Positions 17,860 to 26,459 are shown, numbered from the stretch's first letter. The stretch is DNA of 59,465 nt from Ruminococcus sp. (GCA_017397925.1 JAFQHO010000010.1:1-59465); one strand, 5' to 3'. Notes: generated by a model not told the origin, from the sequence alone. Numbers and translations: made by a program.

Positions 17860-19005
17860 ATGAAAATTTCTTTTGACGCAGTACCTATAATTAACGGAAA
17901 AATGACAGGTGTAGGCTGGTGTGAAGTTGGTCAGACTATGGCTATGGCAAGACTTCACCCCGAAGATAATTTCTACTACAGCTTCTTTTCACGTAAGGAC
18001 GACCATATAAAAATCAGCAAGCTTGCACCCTTTTCAAAGGATATAGGAGCCCATATCGGACATTTTTCGGGGCTTGCATATCGTACAACAAGCCTTGTCC
18101 TGCCTGTCCCCTATAAGTGGTTTTTCGGCAAGGATATGGATATAACCCACTTTTTCAACTATATCGCTCCTCCCAGAGTTCACGGAAAGACAGTAATCAC
18201 CGTTCACGATATGGTGTATAAGTCTATCCCCGAAACTGTCCGCGGACGTACAAGAAAAGTCCTTGAAACAGGCCTTGAAGCCTCAATGGAAAGGGCAGAT
18301 ATGATTGTCACCGTTTCAGAGTTCTCTAAATCGGAAATTATACGCTATTATCCCCAGCACGAACATAAAATCCGCGTTGTACCCTGCGGTGTTGACCTTG
18401 AAAAATTCAAACCCTGCGAGGATTTACAGCTTATAACCGAGGTAAAGGAAAAGCTTGGCATTGAGGGCGATTACTTCCTCTATCTCGGCACTATTGAACC
18501 AAGAAAAAATCTTGAAAGGCTTATTACAGCCTACGATATGTTCTGCAAGCGTGTGGAAAACGCTCCCAAGCTTGTACTTGCTGGAGGCAAGGGCTGGCTT
18601 TATGACGCTATTTTCCAGCGTGTCACAGACCTGAATTTATCAGACAAAGTACTTTTCACCCAGTACATTCCCTCAGAAGATATAAATCCCCTTATGTGCG
18701 GCTCTCTGGCATTCGTTTTCCCCTCTGTCTACGAGGGATTTGGTATGCCGCCCCTTGAAGCTATGGCGTGCGGAGTTCCCGTACTTACAGCAGATGCGGC
18801 ATCACTTCCCGAAGTTACGGGAGATTGTGCAGTATACTGCGACCCATACTCCGAGGAAACTATAGCTGAGGGACTTTATACCCTCTGGAGCAGCCCCGAA
18901 TTAAGAGCAGATTTAAGCCGCCGCGGTCTTGAAAGGGCAAAAACCCTTACCTGGGACCACTCCGCGGAGCTTCTCTATAACGTCTATAAGGAGCTTATGA
19001 AATGA
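17860..19005 (+). CDS. Glycosyltransferase, GT4 family
   Basis: This GT-B fold enzyme has 381 residues. The N-terminal acceptor domain has the glycine loop NGKMTGVGWCEVGQ. The C-terminal donor domain shows YLGTIEPRKNLERLI and the GT4 motif VFPSVYEGFGMPPLEAMACG, including the paired Glu residues (E-x7-E), then PVLTADAASLPEVTGDCA. The form is that of mannosyl- or rhamnosyltransferases using GDP-sugars, which fits the manC-gmd-rmd context; the linkage is unknown. It starts right after the previous stop and ends in an ATGA overlap with the next gene. Confidence 0.88.
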   Translation: MKISFDAVPIINGKMTGVGWCEVGQTMAMARLHPEDNFYYSFFSRKDDHIKISKLAPFSKDIGAHIGHFSGLAYRTTSLVLPVPYKWFFGKDMDITHFFNYIAPPRVHGKTVITVHDMVYKSIPETVRGRTRKVLETGLEASMERADMIVTVSEFSKSEIIRYYPQHEHKIRVVPCGVDLEKFKPCEDLQLITEVKEKLGIEGDYFLYLGTIEPRKNLERLITAYDMFCKRVENAPKLVLAGGKGWLYDAIFQRVTDLNLSDKVLFTQYIPSEDINPLMCGSLAFVFPSVYEGFGMPPLEAMACGVPVLTADAASLPEVTGDCAVYCDPYSEETIAEGLYTLWSSPELRADLSRRGLERAKTLTWDHSAELLYNVYKELMK

Positions 19006-20132
19006 GAAAACTTAAAGTACTTGAAGTCAACAAAGCGTATTTCCCCCACGTAGGCGGAATTGAAACCCTTGTGAAGCAGTATTCAGAAGAATTGGGACAA
19101 TTCAACGTACAGGTGCGCACCCTTGTCTGCTGCGAAAATCAAGGCGGCACAATAAGAGAACGCGTCAACGGAATTCCTGTAATAAGAGCAGCAAGTCTGG
19201 GAACATATTTTTCCTGTCCCCTGTCAGTACAGTTTATCAAACAATTTCGCAGAATGTCGCGTAAAGCAGATGTAATCCACATTCATATGCCTTTTCCCCT
19301 TGCTGATTTTGCTATGCTTTTATCGGGATACAAAGGAAAGGTCGCACTGTCATGGCACAGCGATATTGTAAAACAGAAAAAGCTGCTTACTCTCTATAAG
19401 CCGCTTTTGAAATATCTCCTCAACCGTGCCGATGTTATTTTCACTGCCACAGAGGGACATATTGACGGCTCTGATTTTCTCTATGAATACCGTGAGAAAT
19501 GCCGCATACTCCCCTACGGTATAACTGTCGAGGATTATCTCAATATCGACAGAAAGCCTATTCTTACAGAAAAACTCACGGATAAAGATAGCGTTAAGGT
19601 ATTTTTCACAGGCAGACTTGTATATTATAAGGGTGTAGATGTCCTTCTGAAAGCCTTTTCTAAGGTAAATAACTGCGAGCTTTTCATTGCAGGCACAGGT
19701 GAGCTTGAAAACTCCCTTAAAGCCTATGCGGAAAAGCACAACCTTGCAGATAAAGTCCATTTTCTGGGATTTCTCCCCGATGACGAGCTGAAACAGGCAT
19801 ATGCAGACTGCGATATATTCGTGCTGCCCTCTGTTGTAAAAAGCGAAGCATTCGGCATTGTACAGCTTGAAGCAATGGTCTATGGAAAGCCTGTAATAAA
19901 TACAGCACTTCCCTCAGGAGTACCTCACGTAAGCCTTGACGGTGAAACGGGACTTACAGTTCCGCCCTCCAATGCAAATGCACTTGCAAAGGCAATAAAC
20001 CGCCTTGCAGAGAATAAGGAACTCCGCGAAGAATTGGGCAAAAAAGCTGCACAGCGTGTTATGGATAACTTCAACGAAAAGGACGTTATCCGCAGACTTT
20101 ATGACTATCTTTCCGAGGGCATCAACCGATGA
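19002..20132 (+). CDS. Glycosyltransferase, GT4 family
   Basis: The protein has 376 residues. The N-terminal domain opens with VNKAYFPHVGGIETLV, typical of GT4 enzymes that bind a membrane glycolipid acceptor, and includes VIHIHMPFPLADFA. The donor domain has FFTGRLVYYKGVDVLLKAF and LPSVVKSEAFGIVQLEAMVYG with the E-x7-E motif. It overlaps both neighbours by four bases (ATGA), showing tight coupling. A GDP-mannose or GDP-rhamnose donor is inferred from the operon. Confidence 0.88.
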   Translation: MRKLKVLEVNKAYFPHVGGIETLVKQYSEELGQFNVQVRTLVCCENQGGTIRERVNGIPVIRAASLGTYFSCPLSVQFIKQFRRMSRKADVIHIHMPFPLADFAMLLSGYKGKVALSWHSDIVKQKKLLTLYKPLLKYLLNRADVIFTATEGHIDGSDFLYEYREKCRILPYGITVEDYLNIDRKPILTEKLTDKDSVKVFFTGRLVYYKGVDVLLKAFSKVNNCELFIAGTGELENSLKAYAEKHNLADKVHFLGFLPDDELKQAYADCDIFVLPSVVKSEAFGIVQLEAMVYGKPVINTALPSGVPHVSLDGETGLTVPPSNANALAKAINRLAENKELREELGKKAAQRVMDNFNEKDVIRRLYDYLSEGINR

Positions 20133-21061
20133 AAGCACTTATTATCGGCGGAGGCGGATTTGTAGGCGGATATCTCATTGACGAGCTGAAAAAAAACGGC
20201 TATGATGTTTACGCCACCTGCCTTGAAAGTGAAAATATCGGCGGCGACTGCGTCAGCTTTGTACTTGATATACTGAAAAAAGACGATATATCGGCAATTC
20301 TTGACAAAGTAAGACCTGATGTTATATTTCACCTTGCCGCACAAAGCTCTGTGGCACTTTCCTGGAAAAATCCACAGCTTACGGCAGAAATAAACGTAAT
20401 CGGCGCAATAAATCTCTTTGAAGCTGTCCGCGGATATGAGGAAAATCCCCGTATCATCGTTGTAGGCTCCGGGGAGGAATACGGCTATATTTCGGAAAAT
20501 TCCTGTCCCCTTAAAGAAACTGAGCCGCTTCATCCGGGCAATATATATGCCGCCACAAAGGCTTGTCAGGAGATGACAGCGGAAATATACGCCCGTGCAT
20601 ACAAGCTTGATATGGTTATGGTGCGAGCCTTTAACCACTCAGGACCCAAGCAGGACAGCATATTTGTAATATCCGATTTCTGCCGACAGATTGCAGAAAT
20701 TGAAAAGGGTGAAAGAACTCCTGTTATGTCCGTGGGAAATCTCTCAGCAATGCGTGATTTCACCGATGTCCGCGATATTGTCCGCTGCTATCGCCTTCTT
20801 GCAGAAAAGGGCGTAAGCGGACAGATTTACAACATCGGCAGAGGTAAAGCTGTGACTATACAGTATATTTTAGATACAGCGCTGAGCCTTTCAACTGCGA
20901 AAATAACGGTAGAAAGGGACGAAAAGCGTATGAGAGCCGCGGATATACCCATAATTGAACCCGATATAACGAAAATACAGACAGATACAGGCTGGAAAGC
21001 CGAAATAACTGTTGAACAGACAATAGAAGATACTCTTAACTACTGGCGGAAAAGGAGCTGA
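20129..21061 (+). CDS. rmd: GDP-4-dehydro-6-deoxy-D-mannose reductase (Rmd-like)
   Basis: This SDR enzyme would reduce the Gmd product to GDP-D-rhamnose. The 310-residue protein has the Rossmann motif IIGGGGFVGGYL, HLAAQSSVALSW, the catalytic VGSGEEYG and YxxxK in NIYAATKACQE, and the Rmd-like AFNHSGPKQ and AMRDFTDVRDIVRCY. The pattern fits Rmd better than the bifunctional epimerase/reductase Fcl (GDP-fucose). The nucleotide-binding glycine motif is GGGGFVGG, one residue off the usual GxxGxxG. It overlaps the preceding stop by four bases. The call rests on motifs plus gmd in the same operon. Confidence 0.85.
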   Translation: MKALIIGGGGFVGGYLIDELKKNGYDVYATCLESENIGGDCVSFVLDILKKDDISAILDKVRPDVIFHLAAQSSVALSWKNPQLTAEINVIGAINLFEAVRGYEENPRIIVVGSGEEYGYISENSCPLKETEPLHPGNIYAATKACQEMTAEIYARAYKLDMVMVRAFNHSGPKQDSIFVISDFCRQIAEIEKGERTPVMSVGNLSAMRDFTDVRDIVRCYRLLAEKGVSGQIYNIGRGKAVTIQYILDTALSLSTAKITVERDEKRMRAADIPIIEPDITKIQTDTGWKAEITVEQTIEDTLNYWRKRS

Positions 21062-21066
21062 ATGAT

Positions 21067-21396
21067 ATGGATATGAAGCTTACAAATGAAAAAATGCGTA
21101 CCTTTGGCGGTCACGAGCGTATAGGCGTACTCAACGCAGGCGAAAAGCTTACGGAATTCGGCGAAAAGCAGAATTCCGCCAATGAAGTCCTTGCCGCCAA
21201 TATAAACGACCTTATAAAGCGTGTGTGCGCCCTTGAGGACAAGGCGCTGAAGCACGAGGAAATTATGAAAACCCTTGCCAATGAGCTTAATGGCTTCAAA
21301 AGGGAGCTTGACCGTTTACGACTGTCGGAAAAGCTCAATTCAGGGGCAATTGAAAGGCTTGACAAGGCTATAGATTTGATTAACAACGGTGAATAA
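21067..21396 (+). CDS. Small coiled-coil protein, unknown function
   Basis: The product has 109 residues, with no membrane segment. After the start (TNEKMRTFGGHERIGVLNAG) it is almost all helix with heptad-like Leu spacing (NDLIKRVCALEDKALKHEE and LNGFKRELDRLRLSEKL), so a coiled coil is likely. It is the last gene of the glycan operon, five bases after rmd. Such small coiled-coil proteins could scaffold the glycosyltransferases, but I do not recognise it. GGAG lies before the start. Confidence 0.6.
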   Translation: MDMKLTNEKMRTFGGHERIGVLNAGEKLTEFGEKQNSANEVLAANINDLIKRVCALEDKALKHEEIMKTLANELNGFKRELDRLRLSEKLNSGAIERLDKAIDLINNGE

Positions 21397-21473
21397 TACG
21401 TAATATCTCTGTTTTTAACACTAAAAGCCAACAGATGAAACAGAAAGCTGACAGCTGAAACACAAAAAATATC

Positions 21474-21502
21474 TTGACATTTACAGTATTTTGATGTATT
21501 AT
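21474..21502 (+). promoter_or_regulatory. Promoter of the ATP synthase operon
   Basis: TTGACA (21474-21479) and TATTAT (21497-21502) are 17 bases apart. Transcription would start near 21509, giving a leader of about 86 bases that contains the hairpin at 21533-21575. Confidence 0.7.
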
Positions 21503-21532
21503 TATAGTATATCATTAAACAGCTAAAAAACC

Positions 21533-21575
21533 AACGGAAACGCTGATAAACGGCTGTTTCCGTTTTATTTTTTTC
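21533..21575 (+). terminator. Terminator-like hairpin in the atp leader (terminator or attenuator)
   Basis: AACGGAAAC (21533-21541) pairs with GTTTCCGTT (21556-21564), followed by a T-rich tract (TTTTATTTTTTT). It lies downstream of the predicted atp promoter and upstream of atpB. It could end read-through from the glycan operon, or attenuate the atp transcript itself. Confidence 0.65.
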
Positions 21576-21594
21576 ACGAAAGAAAGGTGATGTA

Positions 21595-22281
21595 ATGGAT
21601 AATCTTTCAGAAAAGCTTATGGAGGAGCTTGAAAACCATACTGCGTTTACCATACCAATTTTTGGCGGTATTCCCGTCCCCGATTCATGTGCTGTTTCGT
21701 GGATAATCATTGCGGTGGTGGTACTTCTTTCAATCATCCTGACCCACAATATGAAAAAAGTCCCCAAGGGGAAACAGTGCCTTATTGAAATCGGCGTTGA
21801 GTGGATGAATAATTTTTTCCTTGATACACTGGGGCATCACGGCAAAAAGTATCTGCCCATACTGGAAACGTTCCTTATATACATAGGATTTTCCAATCTT
21901 ATCGGCATATTCGGCTTTGTTCCGCCCACCAAGGATATCAACGTAACAGTTGCCCTTGCGGTTATGGCGTCAATTCTGATACAGATTGCAGGATTTAAGG
22001 AAAAGGGCTGTAAGAAATGGGCAAAGGGCTTTTTAGAGCCAATGCCTGCAATGCTACCGATGAATTTACTGGAGCTTATAACCCGCCCACTCTCAATGAG
22101 TATGCGACTTTTCGGTAATGTTCTTGGTGCATTTGTAGTAATGGAGCTTATAAAGATATGCATTCCAGGCGGTATTCCCGTACCATTCAGCCTATATTTT
22201 GATATTTTTGACGGTGCAATACAGGCTTATGTATTTGTATTCCTCACATCTCTCTTTATGGCAGAAGCTATAGAGGAATAA
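21595..22281 (+). CDS. atpB: ATP synthase Fo subunit a
   Basis: Subunit a forms the ion half-channels against the c-ring. The 228-residue protein has about six hydrophobic segments. The conserved Arg helix is recognisable in MNLLELITRPLSMSMRLFGN, where the Arg of SMRLFGN is the essential residue, and the last helix has AIQAYVFVFLTSLFMAEA. AAAGGTGAT precedes the ATG. It is the first gene of the atp operon; no atpI lies upstream. The next gene is not atpE but an unrelated lipoprotein gene 16 bases downstream. Confidence 0.95.
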   Translation: MDNLSEKLMEELENHTAFTIPIFGGIPVPDSCAVSWIIIAVVVLLSIILTHNMKKVPKGKQCLIEIGVEWMNNFFLDTLGHHGKKYLPILETFLIYIGFSNLIGIFGFVPPTKDINVTVALAVMASILIQIAGFKEKGCKKWAKGFLEPMPAMLPMNLLELITRPLSMSMRLFGNVLGAFVVMELIKICIPGGIPVPFSLYFDIFDGAIQAYVFVFLTSLFMAEAIEE

Positions 22282-22297
22282 GTGCAGGAGAATATAT

Positions 22298-23245
22298 ATG
22301 AAAAAACCACTATTAACGCTTATACTTGCATCATTACTGACGCTTACAGCCTGCACATCAGCGGCTGATACCGAAGATAAGCCAGTTGTAACACCAACTG
22401 AAACAGCTACAGAATCAGCTACAGAGTCTCACACAGTGGAAATGACGGAAGCTCCCACAGAAAAATTGACAGAAACTGAAATTACAGATGTAACTGATAC
22501 CCAAAAAAGGCTTACCTGTTATATTGAGGGTTCTAAAGTATCGGGAGCAATTTATCTTCCAGAAGGTGACGGAAAATTCCCTGCTGTTATAATGATATCA
22601 GGAATGGGAACAAGTTATATTTCTCTTGAAGAAGATGCGAAAAAAATTGCAGCAGAGGGAATAGCTGTTGTAACCTTTGATTGCCGCGGATATTGTATCG
22701 GACACAGTTCAAAAGAGGGAAAATACACAGAAATTTCGTTGAAAAGTTCTGCAAAGGATATTATTGAAATAACTGATATTATCTCTGAATATCCTGCAAT
22801 TGATAAGGAAAATATATTTGTCTGGGGACACAGCTACGGCGGTTTAGTTACATCAAATGCAGCGGCAGAAAATCCAGACAGATTCAAAGGACTTATCGGC
22901 GTAGACCCTTCATATCAGATGCCTGATGAATACAGATTAACGCATTTAGGTAATACTGATATGCCCGAAACAGACAATCTGGCTTCCACAATTCAAGCAT
23001 CAACGAAAGAATTAATATTCACGGATATTTTTGAAAAACTAAAATCGTTCAATAAAAAAGCGGTTATTATAACAGGAACCGAATATACCATAGATTCAGA
23101 TGACCCATCAGTTTTTGAAAGAGCCTTGGAATCTATGCCACAAGCTGAAAAAATAGTAGTTGACGGTGCAGACCACTTTTTTTCAAAACACAAAGATGAG
23201 CTTATAAATCTTACTGTTGACTTCATAAAAGAAAACAGCGATTAA
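22298..23245 (+). CDS. Alpha/beta hydrolase lipoprotein inside the atp operon
   Basis: The 315-residue protein has a lipoprotein signal (MKKPLLTLILASLLTLTAC, Cys19), a Thr/Glu-rich linker (about 25-65) and an alpha/beta hydrolase domain. Visible motifs are the nucleophile elbow WGHSYGG with its Ser, an upstream ISGMGTS oxyanion loop, FDCRGYC, and a late GADHFF with the catalytic His. The third acid is probably in the EYTIDSDDP segment. This is the pattern of a secreted dienelactone-hydrolase or acyl-peptidase type esterase; the substrate is unknown. GCAGGAG lies before the ATG. It sits between atpB and atpE, in the same direction, where no gene is normally found, and looks more AT-rich than the atp genes. 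That suggests late insertion. Confidence 0.82.
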   Translation: MKKPLLTLILASLLTLTACTSAADTEDKPVVTPTETATESATESHTVEMTEAPTEKLTETEITDVTDTQKRLTCYIEGSKVSGAIYLPEGDGKFPAVIMISGMGTSYISLEEDAKKIAAEGIAVVTFDCRGYCIGHSSKEGKYTEISLKSSAKDIIEITDIISEYPAIDKENIFVWGHSYGGLVTSNAAAENPDRFKGLIGVDPSYQMPDEYRLTHLGNTDMPETDNLASTIQASTKELIFTDIFEKLKSFNKKAVIITGTEYTIDSDDPSVFERALESMPQAEKIVVDGADHFFSKHKDELINLTVDFIKENSD

Positions 23246-23288
23246 AAGCCTGCGACTGCGAATATAATATAACACAGCTAAGAAAAAT

Positions 23289-23599
23289 ATATAACAATAA
23301 ATTCTGTGTATTATCAACAATTTTGCTTGTTGATAATTATCCAAAACAGAGAAAATAAAAATTATTTTTCGGTACAGCAACACACGAAGTTTGTGCGGAA
23401 GATGCGAAGCCAGATTTTCCGTCAGCTTGTTCAGAAATTCCGCAGGCATACTTGATGTATGACAAGGAAGTTCTGGGCAAGCTGACGGAAAATATGCAAG
23501 CAGATTTCGTGCAGGCTTTGCGTGTTGATGTACCAGACAATCAACCATTTTTGGTTGAAAAAAGGGCGATTTTTGCCCTATTATAGAGGGGTATGTATG
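23289..23599 (-). repeat. Dispersed intergenic repeat, copy 1 (interrupted)
   Basis: The outer parts match copies 2 (44060-44216) and 3 (58928-59100) in reverse orientation. Shared stretches include GAGAAAATAAAAATTATTTT, AATCAACCATTTTTGGTTGA and GATTTTTGCCCTAT. The left end also shares ATATAACAATAAATT with copy 3. TTATCAACAA/TTGTTGATAA (23310-23336 region) adds an extra hairpin. The palindromic insert splits the unit after TTATTTTTC. Confidence 0.75.
23371..23534. mobile_element. 164-bp palindromic element inserted into repeat copy 1
   Basis: The element begins GGTACAGCAACACACG and ends CGTGTTGATGTACC. Almost the whole length folds on itself around CATAC-TTGAT-GTATG at 23446-23460; for example ATTTTCCGTCAGCTTG (left) pairs with CAAGCTGACGGAAAAT (right). 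Comparison with copies 2 and 3 shows clean interruption of that repeat. It has no coding capacity and is best described as a MITE-like or foldback element. In RNA it would make a very long imperfect hairpin between the hydrolase gene and atpE. Confidence 0.7.
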
Positions 23600-23685
23600 A
23601 AACGGCATACAAAACCTCAAATTAATAAGCAATCTCAGACACAAGAACGTGTCAGAAAATTAAAAAAATCTTGGAGGTATTTATT

Positions 23686-23913
23686 ATGGGATTAGTTGCT
23701 ATTGGTGCTGCTATTGCAGTTCTCACAGGTGCAGGTGCAGGTGTTGGTATCGGTATAGCCACAGCAAAGGCTACAGAGGCTATCGCACGCCAGCCGGAGG
23801 CTAAAAAGGACATCAGAAGCGCAATGCTTCTGGGCTGCGTACTTGCAGAAGCTACAGCTATCTACGGCTTTGTTATCGCACTTCTCATCATCATTATGCT
23901 TGGCGGTAAGTAA
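23686..23913 (+). CDS. atpE: ATP synthase Fo subunit c
   Basis: Subunit c forms the rotating ring. The 75-residue protein has two helices joined by the conserved loop ARQPEA. The ion-binding Glu lies in the second helix (VLAEATAIYGF). Compared with Na+-binding rings such as that of Ilyobacter, the Gln of helix 1 is Ile (VGIGIGIATAK) and the Ser after the Glu is Ala, so sodium ligands are missing; proton coupling is inferred. GGAGG at 23673-23677 fixes the ATG at 23686. Confidence 0.95.
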   Translation: MGLVAIGAAIAVLTGAGAGVGIGIATAKATEAIARQPEAKKDIRSAMLLGCVLAEATAIYGFVIALLIIIMLGGK

Positions 23914-23937
23914 TACAGCCCTGACGGAGGTCTTTTA

Positions 23938-24429
23938 ATGCTTAAATTTGAATTCTGGAATATCTTCTGGACTGTATTCAACGTACTTCTGCTGTACGTG
24001 CTGCTCAGAATATTCCTGTTTAAACCAATCAATAAAATGCTGGACGACCGCACACAGGCTGTACAGAAGGATTACGACGACGCTGAACGTGCCAGAAAAG
24101 AAGCTGAGGAGCTGAAAGCTGAATATGAAGCTTCACTCAGCGAGGCTAAGGAGGAGGCTGCAAAGATACTCCGCACCGCCCACGACGAGGCAGAAAACGA
24201 GCGTACAGCCATTATCCGCAAATCCCACGAGGAAGCGGAAAACATCGTTTCAGCTGCAAGCGAAACCATCGAAAACGAGCGCAAACGCGTTATCCGACAG
24301 GCTCATTCTGAAATTGCCGACCTTGCCGTTGAAGCCGCCTCAAAAATTGTAGGCGCAAATCTGGACGACGAGAAAAACCGCCGCCTTGTTGATGAATTCC
24401 TTTCCGCAGAGGAGGCTGACGCAGAATGA
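23938..24429 (+). CDS. atpF: ATP synthase Fo subunit b
   Basis: Subunit b is the peripheral stalk. The 163-residue protein has one N-terminal membrane helix ([20 protein letters not shown]), then [11 protein letters not shown] and a long Ala/Glu/Arg-rich helix that forms the dimeric stalk ([20 protein letters not shown]). The C-terminal part would contact the delta domain. CGGAGG precedes the start. The stop overlaps the start of the delta-alpha fusion gene by four bases (ATGA). Confidence 0.95.
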   Translation: MLKFEFWNIFWTVFNVLLLYVLLRIFLFKPINKMLDDRTQAVQKDYDDAERARKEAEELKAEYEASLSEAKEEAAKILRTAHDEAENERTAIIRKSHEEAENIVSAASETIENERKRVIRQAHSEIADLAVEAASKIVGANLDDEKNRRLVDEFLSAEEADAE

Positions 24430-26450
24430 AAGATACAGCAAAGGAATTCCTTAATGAACTTCTTCGCCTTAACATAAGCCGCGAGGATATTGAAACGGCA
24501 AAAGGCATATTTTCAGCCTGTCCCGATGTAAAGGATACATTGGCAAATCCCCTTATTACATATGACGAAAAGAGAATTGTAATAAAGCAGATTTTCCCCA
24601 AAGCCCTTGAACGATCCGTGGCAAATGCCGCAAAATCAGGACTTATGGACGAAATCGAGGATATTCTCGACGCTTACCTTGACGCACTTCTTGAAAAGCA
24701 GAAAAGCATAAAAGCAGTTGTCCGCTATGTAACTCCCCTGACTGAAACTCAGCAGGCAGAACTGCGCCGCTTTATAATGGAGAAGTTCACCAAGGAAGAT
24801 GTGGACATTGAGTATAAACACGACCCCGATATTATCGGCGGCTTTATCCTCAGTGCAGGAGATGTGGAATTTGACCGCAGCTACCGCACAAGTCTCCGTT
24901 CTATCCGTGACAACCTCAAAAAGAAAGCAAACGAGGGCGTTACAATAAGCGGCGGAGAATTCAAGTCAAAGGATATTATATCCGTCCTGAAAACGGGAAT
25001 AAAGGATTTTGAAGTCCGTTCAGGAGCTTCCGAAACAGGCTTTATTATCCGCCTTGGAGACGGTATCGCCCGCGTCCGCGGTATGAGCGGCGTTATGTAC
25101 GGCGAGCTTGTGGAATTCGAAACAGGTGTACGCGGTATCGTTCAGAATATCGAGGACGATTCCGTTGGCGTCGTTCTTTTGGGCGATGACTACGGTCTTA
25201 CCGAAGGTTCAACTGTTGTCCGCACCTGCAAGCGTGCAGGAATAGGCGTAAGCGACGAGCTTTTAGGCAGAGTTGTAGACGCTCTCGGCTCCCCCATTGA
25301 CGGACAGGGACAAATTCACGCAGAGGATTACTTCCCCATTGAACGTGAAGCCCCGGGCGTTATTGAGCGTAAGCCTGTAAACGTACCATTGCAGACAGGT
25401 ATACTTGCCATTGACTCAATGTTCCCTATCGGCAGAGGTCAGCGTGAGCTGATTATCGGCGACAGACAAACGGGAAAGACTTCAATTGCCATTGATACTA
25501 TCATAAATCAGAATGGACAGGACGTAATCTGCATTTATGCGGCTATCGGACAAAAAACCTCGACTGTTGCTCAGGTTGTAAATACGCTGAAAAAATACGG
25601 CGCTATGGATTATTCCGTAGTTGTAACAGCCTCAGCGTCAGAGCCTGCACCATTCCAGTATATATGCCCCTATTCTGCAACAGCAATCGCGGAATACTTT
25701 ATGTCAAAGGGCAAAGACGTACTTATTGTATACGATGACCTTTCTAAACACGCCGTTGCGTATCGAGCAATGTCCCTGCTGCTCCACCGTCCCCCCGGAC
25801 GCGAAGCATACCCCGGAGATGTATTCTACCTCCATTCGAGGCTGCTGGAGCGTTCAAGCCGTCTTGACGATGAACACGGCGGCGGCTCACTTACAGCGCT
25901 GCCTGTAATAGAAACCCTTGCAGGCGATATTTCAGCGTATATCCCCACAAATGTAATATCAATCACCGACGGTCAGATTTTCCTTGAAAGCGAGCTTTTC
26001 AATTCGGGACAAAGACCTGCGGTAAACTATGGATTGTCCGTATCCCGTGTAGGCGGTGCGGCACAGACAAAGGCTATGAAAAAGGCGGCAGGAAATCTCC
26101 GTATCGACCTTGCACAATTCAAGGAAATGGAGATATTCACTCAGTTTTCATCGGAACTTGACCCTGCAACGTCGGAACTTCTTGCTCACGGTCATATGCT
26201 TACGGAAATGCTGAAACAGCCCTTGTATAACCCACGTCCCCATTATGAGCAGGTAATACTTCTGTATGCGGCTCAGCACGGACTTTTCAAGCACGTTTCA
26301 CCAAAGGAGCTTAAAGAGTACATCTCCGAGCTTATGAGCTATATCAACAGCTACGGTCAGGATATTATTGCGGAAATCGAAGAAAACCGCGTACTCACCG
26401 ACGACCTTATGGAACGCATAGAGCGTATTGTAACGGCATTTGAGGAATAA
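24426..26450 (+). CDS. atpHA: Fused ATP synthase delta and alpha subunits (AtpH-AtpA)
   Basis: One uninterrupted frame of 674 residues encodes two F1 subunits that are normally separate. Residues about 1-170 match subunit delta: [15 protein letters not shown] at the start, a six-helix-like domain, and the typical ending [24 protein letters not shown] short linker (about 170-182, [19 protein letters not shown]) leads straight into subunit alpha: [16 protein letters not shown], Walker A GDRQTGKT (345-352), [41 protein letters not shown] and [15 protein letters not shown]. No ATG, GTG or TTG occurs in frame at the junction; GGAG at 24954-24957 has no usual start codon after it. F1 holds three alpha and one delta, so a stable fusion would put three delta domains in one enzyme. 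Processing, unusual internal initiation or altered assembly would be needed. Confidence 0.9.
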   Translation: MKDTAKEFLNELLRLNISREDIETAKGIFSACPDVKDTLANPLITYDEKRIVIKQIFPKALERSVANAAKSGLMDEIEDILDAYLDALLEKQKSIKAVVRYVTPLTETQQAELRRFIMEKFTKEDVDIEYKHDPDIIGGFILSAGDVEFDRSYRTSLRSIRDNLKKKANEGVTISGGEFKSKDIISVLKTGIKDFEVRSGASETGFIIRLGDGIARVRGMSGVMYGELVEFETGVRGIVQNIEDDSVGVVLLGDDYGLTEGSTVVRTCKRAGIGVSDELLGRVVDALGSPIDGQGQIHAEDYFPIEREAPGVIERKPVNVPLQTGILAIDSMFPIGRGQRELIIGDRQTGKTSIAIDTIINQNGQDVICIYAAIGQKTSTVAQVVNTLKKYGAMDYSVVVTASASEPAPFQYICPYSATAIAEYFMSKGKDVLIVYDDLSKHAVAYRAMSLLLHRPPGREAYPGDVFYLHSRLLERSSRLDDEHGGGSLTALPVIETLAGDISAYIPTNVISITDGQIFLESELFNSGQRPAVNYGLSVSRVGGAAQTKAMKKAAGNLRIDLAQFKEMEIFTQFSSELDPATSELLAHGHMLTEMLKQPLYNPRPHYEQVILLYAAQHGLFKHVSPKELKEYISELMSYINSYGQDIIAEIEENRVLTDDLMERIERIVTAFEE

Positions 26451-26459
26451 GGTGATTTT

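Larger units (their letters stand above)
23246..23670. other. Gene-free insert region within the atp operon
   Basis: About 425 bases between the hydrolase stop and the atpE ribosome site hold no credible gene. They contain a copy of a dispersed repeat (23289-23599) which is itself interrupted by a 164-base palindrome (23371-23534). A minus-strand frame here is an artefact of the palindrome. Confidence 0.7.

Noticed and set aside
13786-21396. Prophage or integrated island around the glycan operon
   Set aside because: No integrase, att repeats or phage genes are seen; base composition and signals match the neighbours.
23371-23534. Integron attC site
   Set aside because: The size and folding are suggestive, but the ends do not carry the paired RYYYAAC/GTTRRRY core sites and there is no integrase or gene cassette nearby.
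23183-23644. Minus-strand 153-residue open frame
   Set aside because: It runs through the 164-bp palindrome and the dispersed repeat and has no protein-like pattern; the frame is a by-product of the inverted repeat.
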